From Acestrorhynchus altus (Eukaryota > Chordata > Actinopteri > Characiformes > Acestrorhynchidae), in contig CM067507.1 of NCBI GenBank assembly GCA_034509495.1, forward strand, positions 31,361,279 through 31,425,278: a stretch of DNA of 64,000 nt, written 5' to 3'. The notes beneath the pieces are model-generated. The model was not told where the DNA came from. It was given only the letters and a program-made list of their open reading frames with translations, and made no database searches. Below are positions 48,344 through 60,429 of the stretch, one piece after another; positions within the stretch are counted from its first letter, which is position 1, and every line of letters begins with the position of its first letter. The position numbers were made by a program, and so were the translations under genes.

Positions 48344-51300
48344 GCGTATTAAAGACTTATTGGTCTGTAGTAGAAAATTCCAGTCCTGATACTGGAGATC
48401 TGCCAGACTGCAGAGTTCAGAAGGCCTGAGGTGGGGTCTGCTGTCTGGAAAGCCAAACTCAACCCCATAAACACACAAACCAGTACATGGGCAAGGTTAA
48501 GACTATAAGACTAAACTGAAATATAGCTTCTAGTCTTTGTTCCTGTGTCTGTTCTCTGCAGCTAAGGTCCTCTCCTAAAAAAATTATTTCTTCCCACTAG
48601 GAAAGGGTGATCTCAGTGCAGGTATCCCTTGTTAGGAAAGGAGCCCTGAAGAGTCCTTGGGCTCTGAAAGCAGCCAAATCTCTCTACTGCCACAGTGCTC
48701 TTCAAGGCCTTCACTGCCTGGATCAGGTATGTTACATTATAGTTGGAGCTAAATTGTCTAGAGTTGCAGATCTCTAGCATTAGGATTGGGCACTTTATAT
48801 AATCTATAATCTTATTTTCAAGCAAACCAGTATAGCTTGGCATAACTACAATGTGAACATTGTAACTACAATGCTCTCTACATGGCACATCTGCTTGTAC
48901 ATGCCCAGTCTTAGTCTACATTTTGTTATCTTTTAGATAATATACATTATCTGCATGTCATTGGCGTTCACTTTCTCAATGGCAATTATGTTGAATCTAA
49001 TTTATTTATTTTTTAATCTAATCTAATACGATCTAATCTACTTTTATCTTAACAATATGTTAAGATAAGGGTTGACCTCCCTTTAAGGGCATCCAGGAAA
49101 CTGGCTTTTGTTGCTTAATTGTTTTGGTGTCATTAAGCTGTCCTCATTCCACATCAGGACAGTAAATCATAAAATTGCAGTTTAAATTGTATTTTTTTCC
49201 ACCCAAATGTAAGGTTCTTCAACATTTTTCACTACAGGAACATTTCTGTTCCCAGGTTATATCTTGGAAAAACATATTTGTTTATTACAAAATAAATATG
49301 CTAGGTATTCAATATTTTAATTCATGTAGTACCAAAAAATTCCACTGCATGCTGCTTACCACCCAGCTCACCACTGGCAGTGAGAGTCTGAGAGACTACA
49401 ATTATCCATGCTCTCTCTGGGTATCACCCAGAGCGATTCTGGTCTAGCCATTCCATTGAAGCTGGGGACCCAGCACTTTCCTCCAAGCCTGTTGGTTGCT
49501 CAGCAGTTATACAGTGGTGGCAGGTCAAAAAGATGTCTCAGAGGAGGCATGTGCTTGTCCTCACCCTCCTAGTAGAAGCAGCATGTGATGGGGATAATTG
49601 GCTCTTCTAAACTGAGGGAAAATTGTGATTAAAACAAAAACATTGTTACTCTGACCTTGTTCACAAGCCTCTCCTCTAAAATGATCAATTGTGAGCAGTT
49701 TATATATACATTCCAACCAACGTTTGCATGATTTTAAATATAGAATTGTCTCCAACAATACCATCACTACAGTCTATACACCAGCCTGTGATTTTCTGTA
49801 AGAATATTTTAAAGGTAAGATTTGTTATGTTGGTAACCATGGTAACAAAGGCTGACAGGCGAGCATATGTCAACCATAAGGGGAGAGTGACAGTGACATT
49901 TTGATGTCTGAAAAAGAGTCATGTAATCATGCATCATGCTTGTTAAGCTTCTGAAAAATGAATTAACCTTTAGAACCTTAAGCCAGTTTTGCAGGATGTT
50001 TGTGTAGGTTGTCTCACTGATGTATGTATTGCTGGAAGTTGAGTATTTTCATTTCTAAGGTTTAAATCTGTAGTTTGACGAGCCGTTACAGAACTGAAAA
50101 TTCATTACCTCGTTTAAAGGTCACATTCTCTTAATAAGTTCAACAAAATCCCAAATCTACACAACAGTATACTCTGGAATATCGAACCCAGGCAGTAACT
50201 GAAGGAAAGCTTTCTCTTTTTGTGTGACAGAAAAAGAGAGCGTGAGTCGGGCTTCACATTTGTTTGTCAGATCTTACATTAGAAATTAAATGTGTCAGAG
50301 CAATGAGTCAGACAAAGCTCACTGTGTGACAAGTCGCAGTCATACGGAGAGACGGAGACAGCTTTCGCTTCAGAGACGCTCACTGCAGATTGTGACATTT
50401 TCCTTGAAGGGGACTTCAAAGCAGAGGATGACAGGTTTGCCTTTCTCGGAGCGCCACACCTCTACTTCTGCTAGTGACAAGCTGTGCCTATTCATGTGCA
50501 CCCGCAACTCTTTATCCTTTTTGCATATGTTTAGGTGGAAAAAAGGGGAAAAGTTATGCATTATTAAGTGTGCAGAAATGTGGGCATGCGCTTTGGAGGG
50601 ATGCAGTGGTGTAGAAACCCCCCGTACCTGCTAGGCCTCTCAGCAAACAGCACTGGGTGCCACTTATGATTTATTCTTTCTGACGATGAGACTCAGCGAG
50701 CTACCGATTCACAGTCATGCTGCTTCATTCTGTGCACGCAAGCCACACTCCAGAAATGTGTTAGTTCACGATGAAGTCACAATGTGGTACAAGAGGGCAT
50801 TAAAACTTTTTCTGCTCCAAGTTTCTGCCCTGTTGTGGCCTTACGGTCAGTTGAATTTACTGCTCTAGGTCAGTGTGCCCAGGCTACCTCTGGAGAGTCC
50901 AATTTGATTAAAAAAGATTGGTACTATCAAGGTGACTGTATGGTATTATAGTCTTCTCCAGAATGTCGAATTCAGTAGCCAGTCAGTTCATTTAGCCAGT
51001 CTGGAAATGGAATTAATTAGAATAGGGATGTGTAAGAAAGTGTGTCATGTCTCCTATGATAAATGCACAGGAGATAGGTTTCACGTGATTTTCTAAGATG
51101 TTCCATTCTATATAAAGGGAGGTATTCTGCATTATGTCATAGTCTGACAGCAGGTGAGAATAAGTTACCGTGGAGCCGCACAGCAAGTATGTTCCACTAC
51201 AGTGTCCTCACTATGTAACCCAGTTGTGATCCATGGATGCAGAGAGTATGTGACTCTGCCCCTCCCCACCCCTATCAATTAGAGGCAGAGATGCAAAAAT

Positions 51301-52097
51301 GGCAAGTGAATGAAATGAAATGAATGCTATGCTCAAAGATTTTAGAAAAGTCTAGCAACACTCCTGTCACAGCACTTACTATTAAGCTGAAGGACAGAGA
51401 TTGTGGTCAGGTACATTGTTATAAATAAAGTGCATTATACAATTGAGGAACATTTAATAGGTGCTTATTTGAATGTAAGGCAATGGTAGATTAATTATTC
51501 ACAGTACAAAACATCAAACAGGGACTAAACTAATGCAAAAAATTCAGATCAGTCTCTGTTCTCTGGTGGTCCATGGAATGGCACATTTGCTTCTCAACAG
51601 TCGGGAACAGCGCAATGTTTATTAATTCCCCACATCTTCCACTCTGATAACCAGAGGCATAGCCAGGGGGGTGGGATTTCAGGTGTGAACTCCCTGAAGA
51701 GTTCCAAATGATTATTCATGGATGGGTAATAGAACACACAAACAGCACAGCTGATTATGTGCAAGTCAAGTAACATTGGTTATGGTTGGTGTAGTAATTG
51801 CTCTATCATAATTGTCTTTAAAGGTCAACATGTGTCATTGTTGTTCCACTGTGTTTACCCCCCCTCAAAAACATTGCTCTGATGGCTATGGCTCCACGCT
51901 GCACATGCACACAATGCATTTCTGTTTTAACCAGTATGAGTAAATAAAAAAATAAAAATAAATAAAAGTACATTATTTCTTTTTCCATCTACTTTCCTTT
52001 TTCCTTTTTTCCGTCTATTGTCTTCTAAAAGTCTTTACTATGTTGTTCTATCTAGGACTGTAATCAAAACAACAAACAAGTGTTGTAGCATGGCTCT
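48344..52097. other. Long unique segment, no gene recognised
   Basis: No dispersed repeat is named. At 49963 TTAACCTTTAGAACCTTAAG resembles the piggyBac-like MITE terminus, but nothing else of the element follows. The part at 50200-50640 is single-copy with a 114-codon frame lacking motifs; it may be conserved non-coding DNA. Confidence 0.4.
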
Positions 52098-52279
52098 TAG
52101 GCAGCTGTGGCCTGGTGGTTAGGGAACCAGTCTAGTGTCTGGAAGGTTGCCATTTTAAATTCCCTGAACTGTCAGGACATGACTGGAGTGCCGTTGAACA
52201 AGGCACTTAACTCCCCAACTGCTCCCGGGTGCCATGAATAGGGCTGCCCACTGCTTCATGCATGTGTGCTCACTGCCCC

Positions 52280-52310
<31 letters not shown>

Positions 52311-52380
52311 CTTTGAGAATGTTTATAAAACAATGGATTTGCTTCACCAACACTAAGAGTCACATTCAGTGTCAAATAGT
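52098..52380 (+). mobile_element. tRNA-derived SINE with internal (GT)n
   Basis: An A-box-like GTGGCCTGGTGGTTAGGG (52107-52124) and a decayed B box GGTTGCCATTTTAAATTCC (52145-52163) form a tRNA-like head. ACAAGGCACTTAACTCCCCAAC, TGCTCCCGGGTGCC and GGGCTGCCCACTGCTTC, typical of a common teleost SINE body, come next. A (GT)n tract occupies 52281-52310. The tail has no clear poly(A). The copy is old, judging by the B-box changes. Confidence 0.75.
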
Positions 52381-53216
52381 AAGCATTATGGAAAAGATCA
52401 GGCTTGCTGCACTCACTGTTAGTTTTAAATAAAATAATGGGATTTTATTGGCTGCCAGCTGCTGCAGTGAGAAATTGGCAATTTTTCCTTTTGCTATGTT
52501 TTATTCATTCTACCATAAAGGTCATTTTATTTCCTATACCTATTAAGGGTATCATTATGGTGATTGGTTGGTGGTAGATTGTGGTTTAAATAATTAAATG
52601 ACACATTCTGAATATTACCACATATTCTACAACTGTCTGGAGTCTTGATTGTAGTCAAGAGTTTTATTTTATTGTTCAGGCTGTGATCTCACCCTGCAAT
52701 TAATTTCTGACTCTGCATATAAGCCTGACGCAGACTGTCTCAACAACAGCACTTAACAAGACCTCCTCCTCCCACTTCCACAGTTTTCAATACCGATTTT
52801 CTGTCTTTTTGGCTTTAAGAAAGACATGTTCAGCCTTTGCTTAAGCTAACGTTGCTTTAGCTGAGTCGCTGATGTGATGACAATGCAGAAAGACAAACTG
52901 ACATTGCAGCACAGTGATCAGAAAGCTGAGTGATCTATAGCTGACTTTTTCGCCATGCAACAGTGAGTGATTCAGGGAAATGTTAGTGTCCCTAGTGTAC
53001 AGTATGTTCTATGTTTGCTGAACTGCTTGCATGGGAAGCTAAAGCCTGCAGTTCCTCCTATGGAACTGCAGGTATGGTATGGATGTGGATAACATCTTCT
53101 CAAGTATCTTCACCTTCCCTGTAGTACATGACATTCTTTTGCTGTCATTATTCTGCAAAAGCAAAGAAAGGACCCTAGAAGTTATTAAAAGATTGCGAAT
53201 AAAAATATCTTCTAAA
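52381..53216. other. Unique non-coding DNA
   Basis: No element or exon is recognised. Confidence 0.4.
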
Positions 53217-53310
53217 AACAAAAAACAAAACAAAAACCCAAACAAACAAAAAAAACAACAAAACAAAACAGAAAAGCGATAAACAAAGAAACAACAAAAT
53301 TAAAACTTAT
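53217..53310. repeat. A-rich (AAAAC)n-like low-complexity tract
   Basis: Irregular AAAAC, AAAC and AAC units, extending weakly to about 53310. Confidence 0.85.
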
Positions 53311-54069
53311 TAATTTATGTAATACTAAGTCATCTTTAGCTGATAATACTGCTGGCTTACCCTACATTTCCCTGATTATACATGCATCACACTGAACAAG
53401 CCATAAAACTGAACCACTGGAGTGGAGGACTGTGAGAATAAAATCTCATATTTCTATGATTTTTGTCTTCACTTTTTGTGATAAAAGCCAGACAATCCAA
53501 AGCCATGTATTTCTAGGTAACCTCTAGGACATTTCTGTCAGAAGGCATAATCAAATTTGTTATCAGAGGGCATGATCATGTCTACAGTAACAGCCGCCTC
53601 ATATAGATTAGAGCACCAAGGATAATGACTTTAACATTGACTCTCAAAGTTGATTTTTTTTTTTATCTGTTGATCACATTACCATTAGTTGGCAAGCTTC
53701 AGAGAGCAGGTCTGAAAAATGGGAGAAATATGGGAGAACACCAAGTGAATGCAATGGAAATCAAAACTCTCCTCTGAGAATGGGAAAGGTTGGCAAGTGT
53801 AGAGAGCAGGTAGTATCTTATTATTATTAATGAACTGAGGCCACTGATAAATTGAAAAGAGACAAATTGGGTCAGTGGCTGCTGGCTGACTACTCCTGCA
53901 ATTTACCGTTATCATTCGCAAACCTTATGACGTCCAAAAAGAAGGGTAAGTATTGAGATGCATACCACCAACTTAGAATTCAATAGAAAAAAAAGTGCAG
54001 TTAATTGTTTTAAATGTGAAACAATTACTGAATGGGATTATATGTAAGACGTCTCACCTTTGAAAGTAA
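53311..54069. other. Unique non-coding DNA
   Basis: No element or exon is recognised. Confidence 0.4.
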
Positions 54070-54094
54070 GTCAATAAATAAATAAATAAATAAA
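54070..54094. repeat. (AATA)n microsatellite
   Basis: About six AATA units immediately upstream of the Tc1-like relic. Confidence 0.9.
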
Positions 54095-54109
54095 CGGTTT
54101 GCTGTACTA

Positions 54110-54960
54110 ATTGGATTGGCCAACATGCAATGAGCTCAGTGCAGACCTGAGAAGGATGACTGTAGATATAACAGTGAGGAAGGTATCTTGGAGCCATTTT
54201 TGAACAACTGCAGATTCTAAGATTATCAATTCAAACAACTGTCTGGAAAAGACCCAGACTGTCACTGTCAACTGAGAGGAAATTGCTTCAGATCATCAGG
54301 AGAAACAAAAGATCAACTGGGGCAGAGGCATGCCATGAACTGCTAGAACACCAGCATCACTGTCTACAGCCACGTTTTTTGTTTTTTTTTTTACAATGGG
54401 TTTTACATTGAAAGGCTCGAGTTAAAAAAGAAGCCATTGTCTAAAAACCTACAAAATGGACTAAAGTATGTAACTTCCTCAACTGACAAAGAAAAATCCT
54501 AAACATCTAAGAATGGATGACACCACAATGTGGTTGTTTGGCCAGAGGTATGTTTGGAAGAGTACAGATGAAGCACTGAACCCCAATGATATTGTACCAG
54601 CTGCTAAGTCTGGTGGAGGTAGAATCACACTATGGGGCTGGATGGAGCAGGTGGAATAATGAGGAACGCAGAGTATCATAACCTTACACTATGAACTAGA
54701 TGGTTGTGGAATGGATAAAGCTGAAATCCAGATGGCCCAAAGTCCTGACCTCAAACCTATCAAAAAGTGTGGACTTAAAACTTGAGTTTCATGTCAGGAA
54801 AAAGACTCTGAAAATACTTTCAAAAGACTGACGTCTGAAGACAGTTTGTTATTACTCACACAGTCACAGATGATTTAGCAAAGACTGACAATCTTGCAGG
54901 GGCACAATTTGCAAGACTTGCATCATGCTCCTGACAGAAATGTACAAGAGGAGAAAATGT
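54110..54960 (+). pseudogene. Tc1-like transposase pseudogene, family P
   Basis: A DNA transposon relic in plus orientation. The N-terminal half shows RPRLSLSTERKLLQIIRRN (about 54249-54305), matching the GRP-type linker and second DNA-binding helix region of Tc1 transposases. The catalytic half shows FGQRYVWKSTDEALNP (54538-54585) and GGGRITLWGW (about 54613-54642), the conserved block after the first catalytic Asp. That Asp block itself is not recognisable, and stops and frameshifts split the gene. Terminal repeats are not clear. It belongs to a lineage distinct from those at 4554, 22030 and 56375. Confidence 0.8.
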
Positions 54961-56374
54961 TGAATGAACGAGGAATGCAAGGTCTGTCCATCCTGCTTGG
55001 TGCTGGATTCAGGTCATCAACTGGACTGCCAATGATCTTTTGAGCGGGGGGTGTTGGGGGTGGGGTTCATGAGGTCTGGGCTCATTCAAAATATTTGTGA
55101 CTATAGCCTCTGAAATCCAGGCTGGGTGACACCCATTTGCTTTTGTTCCAACGTTGGAATGAAATGGAATTTGAAAAGGTGTTTTGTGTAAGGAAAGCAT
55201 TAATTAAACATGAACAATTCTGCCAGGTGGATCAAATATCATCAAATATCAAATATAATGGTCAAATATCCAACCAGAGATGAAAGAATGTTCACACAAA
55301 AAAAAACAAAAAGTCAAACAAATCACTGAAAAATCAATGTTGACGTGACGTTGACGAGTGTAAACTTCTGACCGCAACTCTTTACACAAACTGAACCTGA
55401 AAATGAAAATGGAAGACACCAATACGTTTCTCAGTTTACAGAACTCACATCACATTACACTGTTGACAGGGTCTGGATCACGTCCTCCACTTGTTCTCAG
55501 TTCCTGCTGTGAGAAAGGCACTTGGCTGATGGCTGTGCAGAAACACACCACCTGCAACACTGGCAGCACACAAGCTGTGCTTATCCATGGGTGTACGAAG
55601 ACGTCATCTCCTCTGCATGCATTATCAGACACATAAATGTATCATCTCTGAAGGTCAGCGTAAGGACGCAACCATTTCCCTTGGGTCATTTGAATCTTTT
55701 AAGACGGCTAAATCTCAGTTGAGCTTTGCTCTTCATTAACTCTAGTTAAAGGGTATCGCTAAGTTATGCATATAGGCATTATATATGATCCACCCTTTTT
55801 CCTGGTGTTTCTTGTCAGGCTGATAAGAATAACAATGTTCTCTCCGTCTGACATTTTAAATATTAATGGACCTGATGGAAAGATTGAAGAATATTAATGG
55901 AAATGATGAAGAGATGGAGAAATATGCCACACTTTTGACATATGTATGAATAGAAGCATGAAAATATGCTTGACTTATCTTTATTTCATTGCCCCAGGAG
56001 ACTGAATGTTCCTAACTCAGTGAAGGCTCTTTACACAAAGCTGCCTTATCATTGGCAAAGCAACAAGCTTTCAGTTAGTATGGGCTTTTATGGAACCATC
56101 TTGACTCAATCGAACTTTTTTGCATTTTCATGTTGACGTTAAAGGCTACCTCTGATGTCAGTGATGACACAAGTGGGACAGACTTCTCTCAAAGGCCTTT
56201 GCGATAAAAAGGCCTAGTGCATTTAAGATGAAGCATGCAGAATGTGCCCATGTACTTTCATATGACATTGATCTACAGTCTTAACTATAGAACTGAAAGT
56301 AAGAGAGTTCAGACGATGATAACATCTGAGCCTAGTGGCCTGTGCTGTAAGCATAGGACTATGGCATATGGATC
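54961..56374. other. Unique non-coding DNA
   Basis: No dispersed repeat or exon is recognised. Frames at 55403-55722 on both strands lack motifs. Confidence 0.4.
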
Positions 56375-57205
56375 ATATACGCTGACATGCCAAAAGTCAA
56401 GGAACACCACTATGTAAATTGATTATGAAGTACCATTACATCAGGGGATGGCTTGTGAATGCCCATGCCAGTTTAAGTTGTGAGGTGTTATCTTGTGAGT
56501 GAGGTTGAATACTGACCATCGTAAGGCAAAGTGAATTAGAGAGAGAAATGTAATGGTGCCAGTTGGATGGGACATTTCTGAAGTTGTGTGGGCATTTAAC
56601 ATTCACTGATCCAGAGTGTCGTGCCTATCCGAGGAAAACATCATAGAAGGTATTACCACCCACAGTGGACAGCAGTCGTCAAGCAAGGCATCACAGTGGA
56701 TGCCAGAAAGATAGAAAATTCTATTTCCAAACTGTGAACATTTAATATTCCTTGATCGACAGTGATGTGTACACCAGGAATATGTCATAGACGGCAGTCC
56801 TAACTTGTGCTTGTGAGGTTGCTAACTGAACCCTTGAGGACTGGAAACACGGCATAGTCTGGTGAGTCACGGTACCAACTGTTTTGGGCTGATGGTAGGG
56901 TCTGTGTCGTTAGGGTGTGACCCCAGTCATTAACAAGGCATTGTGCAGGCTGGTAGTGATTCCATAAACATCCTACACAGGATCCGCTATGTTTTGCTGC
57001 TTGGTGACCATTTGCTTCCATGGCAAATCAGTGCACGTCACACTGTGGTTTGAGGAATGTTAAATATCTGCACAACTTTGGACATGGAATGTTCCATTCC
57101 CACCTGGCACCCTTGCAATGAGTACACTGGTCAGTGTTTATCTTCACTCACAAGATAACACCTCACAATGTATACAGGTGTGGGCATTTCATAATCTGTT
57201 TACAC
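56375..57205 (+). pseudogene. Tc1/mariner relic family M, longest copy
   Basis: The 5' end ATATACGCTGACATGCCAAAAG at 56376 matches the start of the 62023 copy. The interior keeps traces of a Tc1-like transposase: EDWKHGIVW near 56834 (an active copy would have WSDES after this), then residues like YQLFWADGRVCV and QAGSDSI in shifted frames to about 56970. Later blocks (TGGTTTGAGGAATGTTAAAT at 57044, CTCACAAGATAACACCTCAC at 57148) are shared with the shorter copies. The 3' terminus is lost near 57205. All frames are interrupted, so it is dead. This copy links the short family M fragments in the window to the Tc1/mariner superfamily. Confidence 0.7.
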
Positions 57206-57279
57206 ACCACTATTATGTCGGCGTATGTATATGTATGTATGTTTTTATGATCCCAAATTCCCAACAGTCTACTTTTACC

Positions 57280-57730
57280 CAGTTTAAACCTTGTTTGCCT
57301 GTCCCGGGATTATGATTATTCATCCCAGCCATCTGCATTGGCCGAGATTTCAGAAACTCACTTGGCGCATGTTTCTTGCTGCCTCTACCTGCTGTTCATT
57401 ACAGATTTTTGCATGTTTTAAATTTAATTTACTAATTGATCTGAACACATGTGCTGAGCTGCTGTGTTTTTGTACCATTACTTTGCAGTCCATAATTCTT
57501 CATCTCTCCTCTGCTCCACACCTTCAGCGTGAACGGAGTAATTATTTCCCGGCTGGTGATAGCTCTCTGCCGTCAAACGGCCCAGATGCAAAGCCTCTTT
57601 GTGTGATTGATTGCGAGTTGTCACTAATGACAAAATAATAAAGGTGTGTTCCGCATCAACAGTGCCTCAAAGACACCTGACAAGAAGTGCCAGCAACAAA
57701 GAATTAATTAATTACATCCGTCAAGGCTAA
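57280..57730. promoter_or_regulatory. Candidate conserved non-coding element
   Basis: A single-copy segment with repeated homeodomain-type cores: TTAATTTACTAATTGATCTG near 57424, GGAGTAATTATTTCCCGG near 57535 and GAATTAATTAATTACATCCG near 57701. GATTATGATTATTCATCCC occurs near 57308. A 115-codon plus frame (57291-57638) crosses it but has no domain. It is offered as an enhancer candidate by motif density only. Confidence 0.3.
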
Positions 57731-57762
57731 AAGTAGTTCATGTATCCACTATCATAGTACAC

Positions 57763-58145
57763 TACATGGACAAAAGTATTGGGACACCTTCTTCTTCATT
57801 GTTTCATTGTTCCAAAATCAAGGGTATTAAAAAGGGTTTTTCCTGCTTTTTTGGAGTAACTGTTTCTACTGTCCAGGGAAGGCTTTCTACTAGATTTGGA
57901 ACATTGCTGTGAGCCTTTGACTGCATTCAGCAACAAGAATGTAAGTCAGGTCAGGGTGTTGGATGATCACCACTGCACCTCATCCCCAACTCCCCAACTC
58001 ATCCCAAATGTTTTGGATGGAGCGCCATCACAGGACACAGTTTCACTGGTCCACGTCTCAGTACTGAGGGCTTTAGGCATTGGAACCAATAGGTTCACCT
58101 TTCCTGCTCCAGAGACTCCTATTCTATTGCCAGTGCCCATTTTAT
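57763..58145 (+). mobile_element. Mariner-type MITE, best 5' copy
   Basis: It starts ACATGGACAAAAGTATTGGGACACC at 57763. It keeps AAATCAAGGGTATTAAAAAGGG, AGTAACTGTTTCTACTGTCC, AGGGAAGGCTTTCTACTAGA, TTGGATGATCACCACTGCAC, GGAGCGCCATCACAGGAC and CTCCAGAGACTCCTATTC. The 3' third is absent. This copy is the best reference for the disrupted one at 58434-59715. Confidence 0.85.
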
Positions 58146-58433
58146 TTTTTCCTGAAATCATCTCTTATTACACTTGAAAGATTTAGCTGAAAAAGGTCTG
58201 GAAAAATAGGCATGGCTTTCCAGTGGTGAGTTGAATGTCTGCAAAGAGAAGCAAAGGTTGCTGTTTTGCAGTTGGTGGGTCAGTTATCTATTTTGTCTTG
58301 TTCAGAGAGGATCCGTTATTTTACTGAAATATGTTGCCAACACAACAACGCTGCTTTTATAGTTACATGAATTTACAAGACCAGAGCCCCTGCTGTTTTC
58401 ACCGTCTCTCTCCCACTCTATATGGGTACTCAG

Positions 58434-58489
58434 GCTGCATGGACAAAAGTATTTGGACACCTGTTCATCCATTGAATCTTTCAAATTAA
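58434..58489 (+). mobile_element. Mariner-type MITE, left part of a disrupted copy
   Basis: CATGGACAAAAGTATTTGGACACCTG and CATCCATTGAATCTTTCAAA end at TTAA (58486-58489), where the piggyBac-like MITE copy F begins. The continuation is at 59658. Confidence 0.8.
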
Positions 58490-59661
58490 CACTCACAACC
58501 CAAGAGAGCAGGCAGTTACATGGCATTTCTAGGCCTCATAACTCAGGATCAGAGCAATAGATACAGATACACATTTCATAACAAACTACAAGAATTACCC
58601 TATCTAGCAACTGTGTTAAGAATTATCAGTGAATAATCCAGCTTGGAGAACAATTAATTCCCAGTTTAAATGCCAAATGAGCTTCCAGTGAATGTTTACT
58701 GCTCTGTACACATGTACATGCTTATCCTGCATGCAGACTCTCACTGTTCATAGAGAGGTGGTGGGGCTAATGATGTCATTGACCCAGATTTTGGGTTATA
58801 AAGGAAAAAGAGATGGGAGGGTCTGTTTGTCCCCTTTATTTGCTCATGTAGTATTCAGATTTCAAAATAAAAATAATACTGACGCATATATAAATAAATT
58901 GTTTTTTTAACGGTTTATGGACTTAATGTCAAGTATTCTGAAGAATGTATATCATAGTTAATCTGATCAAAATGATCAAAAATACATTTTTAATCCTCAA
59001 AGAAAATGTAGGCGCAATAAATATTTTGATCAAAACATGGTCATATAATTATTTGCATTCTGATCATTGTTTTAAGGATCTCCTAAAATATCATCTGGCA
59101 TGTGTCTCCTATAAATACTTTGCAAATGTTTTGGCATCAAAGTATGTCAAATTATGAAAATATCCAGCAATAGGCTTCTAATGTCACACTTCTCTTTGAT
59201 CATGTTTACATTCTGTTCCTTGTTTGTATTTGTTTTCAGTCTTGTCTCCACCCATGCCCGCCCTGTAATCAGTGTCTTCCTCCTGTACGTCCTTTATAGC
59301 CCCGTCTTCTCGCTATCGTCTCTAGGTGTCTCTAGCCTGTGTCTGTGTATAAGTAGCACTTTGTTTCAGCGTGTTTTTGTCTCTTGTTGTGTGCACACGC
59401 ATGTGTGTTTGTTTGGACCCTGTCTGTCTTGGTATCCTGGTCTGTTTGGTTTAGTTCAGTCCAAACATTTTAGATTATTTATTCATTTGTAGTATTCATG
59501 TTTTTTTTTTTGTTTTTTTCCTGGTCTGTTTCATTTTTGTCTCCTATTTGGTTTGTTATTTGTCTGTTTGTTTACTTATATATCTTATGCACATTAAACC
59601 TATACCCTGCGTTTATGTCTGCCTCCTGCTCTCCCTCCATTTGTGACACGTAAAGGGTTAA
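58486..59661 (+). mobile_element. piggyBac-like MITE, copy F, containing an LTR-like insertion
   Basis: Bounded by TTAA at 58486-58489 and TTAA at 59658-59661. It contains GGCAGTTACATGGCATTTCTAGG, CATAACTCAGGATCAGAGCAA, ATGCCAAATGAGCTTCCAGTG, GATGTCATTGACCCAGATTTTGGG and TTGGCATCAAAGTATGTCAA in family order. Its 3' end is split: GGCTTCTAA before 59182 and GTAAAGGGTTAA after 59648 together restore the family terminus. Without the insertion the element is about 0.7 kb. No coding capacity. Confidence 0.85.
59182..59648 (+). mobile_element. LTR-like element (solo), 467 bp, nested
   Basis: It has ends TGTCAC (59182) and GTGACA (59648), which are inverted. GCACATTAAACCTATACCCTG near 59590 parallels the AATAAA-bearing 3' part of the copy at 13637-14105, which is 469 bp. 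It sits 9 bp inside the 3' end of MITE copy F; flanks CTAA and GTAA suggest a 4-bp target duplication with one change. No internal retroviral genes are present. The 112-codon plus frame across it is not a gene. Confidence 0.7.
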
Positions 59662-59715
59662 AAAGGGCTTATCCTGCGCTTCTTTGAATGCTACTGTCTG
59701 TATTGACTGCAGAAC
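59658..59715 (+). mobile_element. Mariner-type MITE, right part of the disrupted copy
   Basis: TTAAAAAGGGCTTATCCTGCGC and TGAATGCTACTGTCTGTATTGAC continue the family sequence seen at 57828-57878 (TTAAAAAGGGTTTTTCCTGC and AGTAACTGTTTCTACTGTCC). The TTAA is shared with the end of the inserted MITE. The rest of the element is lost beyond about 59715. Confidence 0.7.
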
Positions 59716-60429
59716 CACCTAAACAATGTTTCTCTCCAATTTGAGGAACCCTTCATCCAAACAAAGGACCAGTTAAGTGTTAAATGTTCATTTTTCAATG
59801 TATAATCATTGGCTTTACTAAAGGACCCTTGAAAAAAATATTTTTTTAAAGAATATAGAGTCATCATACATCCAAAATGAACATAGTTAAAGGCAGTCAT
59901 ATGAAAAACATGCATGGTAATCTGTACACGATGAACAAACAAAATATATAAATAAAACATCCTCTGGATGCTTGGGAATAAAAAAAAAAAAGGAGTCTGT
60001 TTGTTTCAAGTGGTATCACAACACTGAAGGTTATTAGGGGTAGCATTTGGAGAGTTATATTTAGAGTGTGGATGCCTCCTCATCTATTCATGCTGGGACA
60101 TTGTTGCTGAACATGGGTGTTGTGAAATTATAATGTGATGTTGATAGCAAAGAAATACTTTGACAGCTGGCTGAAAGGATGTGTCTGGTGTTCTCAATGC
60201 CTGTCAGTGTGAGGATAAACAAATCAGCTTTAAAGAGGCCACAAGCATGCATATGTGCTGTCATATTACTGCAGAGTTTACATGGGGTGTATGGTGTCAC
60301 ATCTAAAATACCACTTTCTCCACTGCCCACGGTCTCTCTTTCTCTATTTAAAAATGCCTTAATCTGGAACTAAAGTTACCTTAAACATCACACTGATTTC
60401 AAAGACATCTACATATCTCAAAGATAAAT
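59716..60429. other. Unique non-coding DNA
   Basis: No element or exon is recognised. Confidence 0.4.

Noticed and set aside
49963..49982. TTAACCTTTAGAACCTTAAG, like the piggyBac-like MITE terminus
   Set aside because: No internal MITE sequence follows, so it may be chance or only a tiny relic.
59154..59492. 112-codon frame that looks like a membrane protein
   Set aside because: T-rich LTR-like sequence gives Phe/Leu/Val-rich translation; it starts in one element and ends in another.
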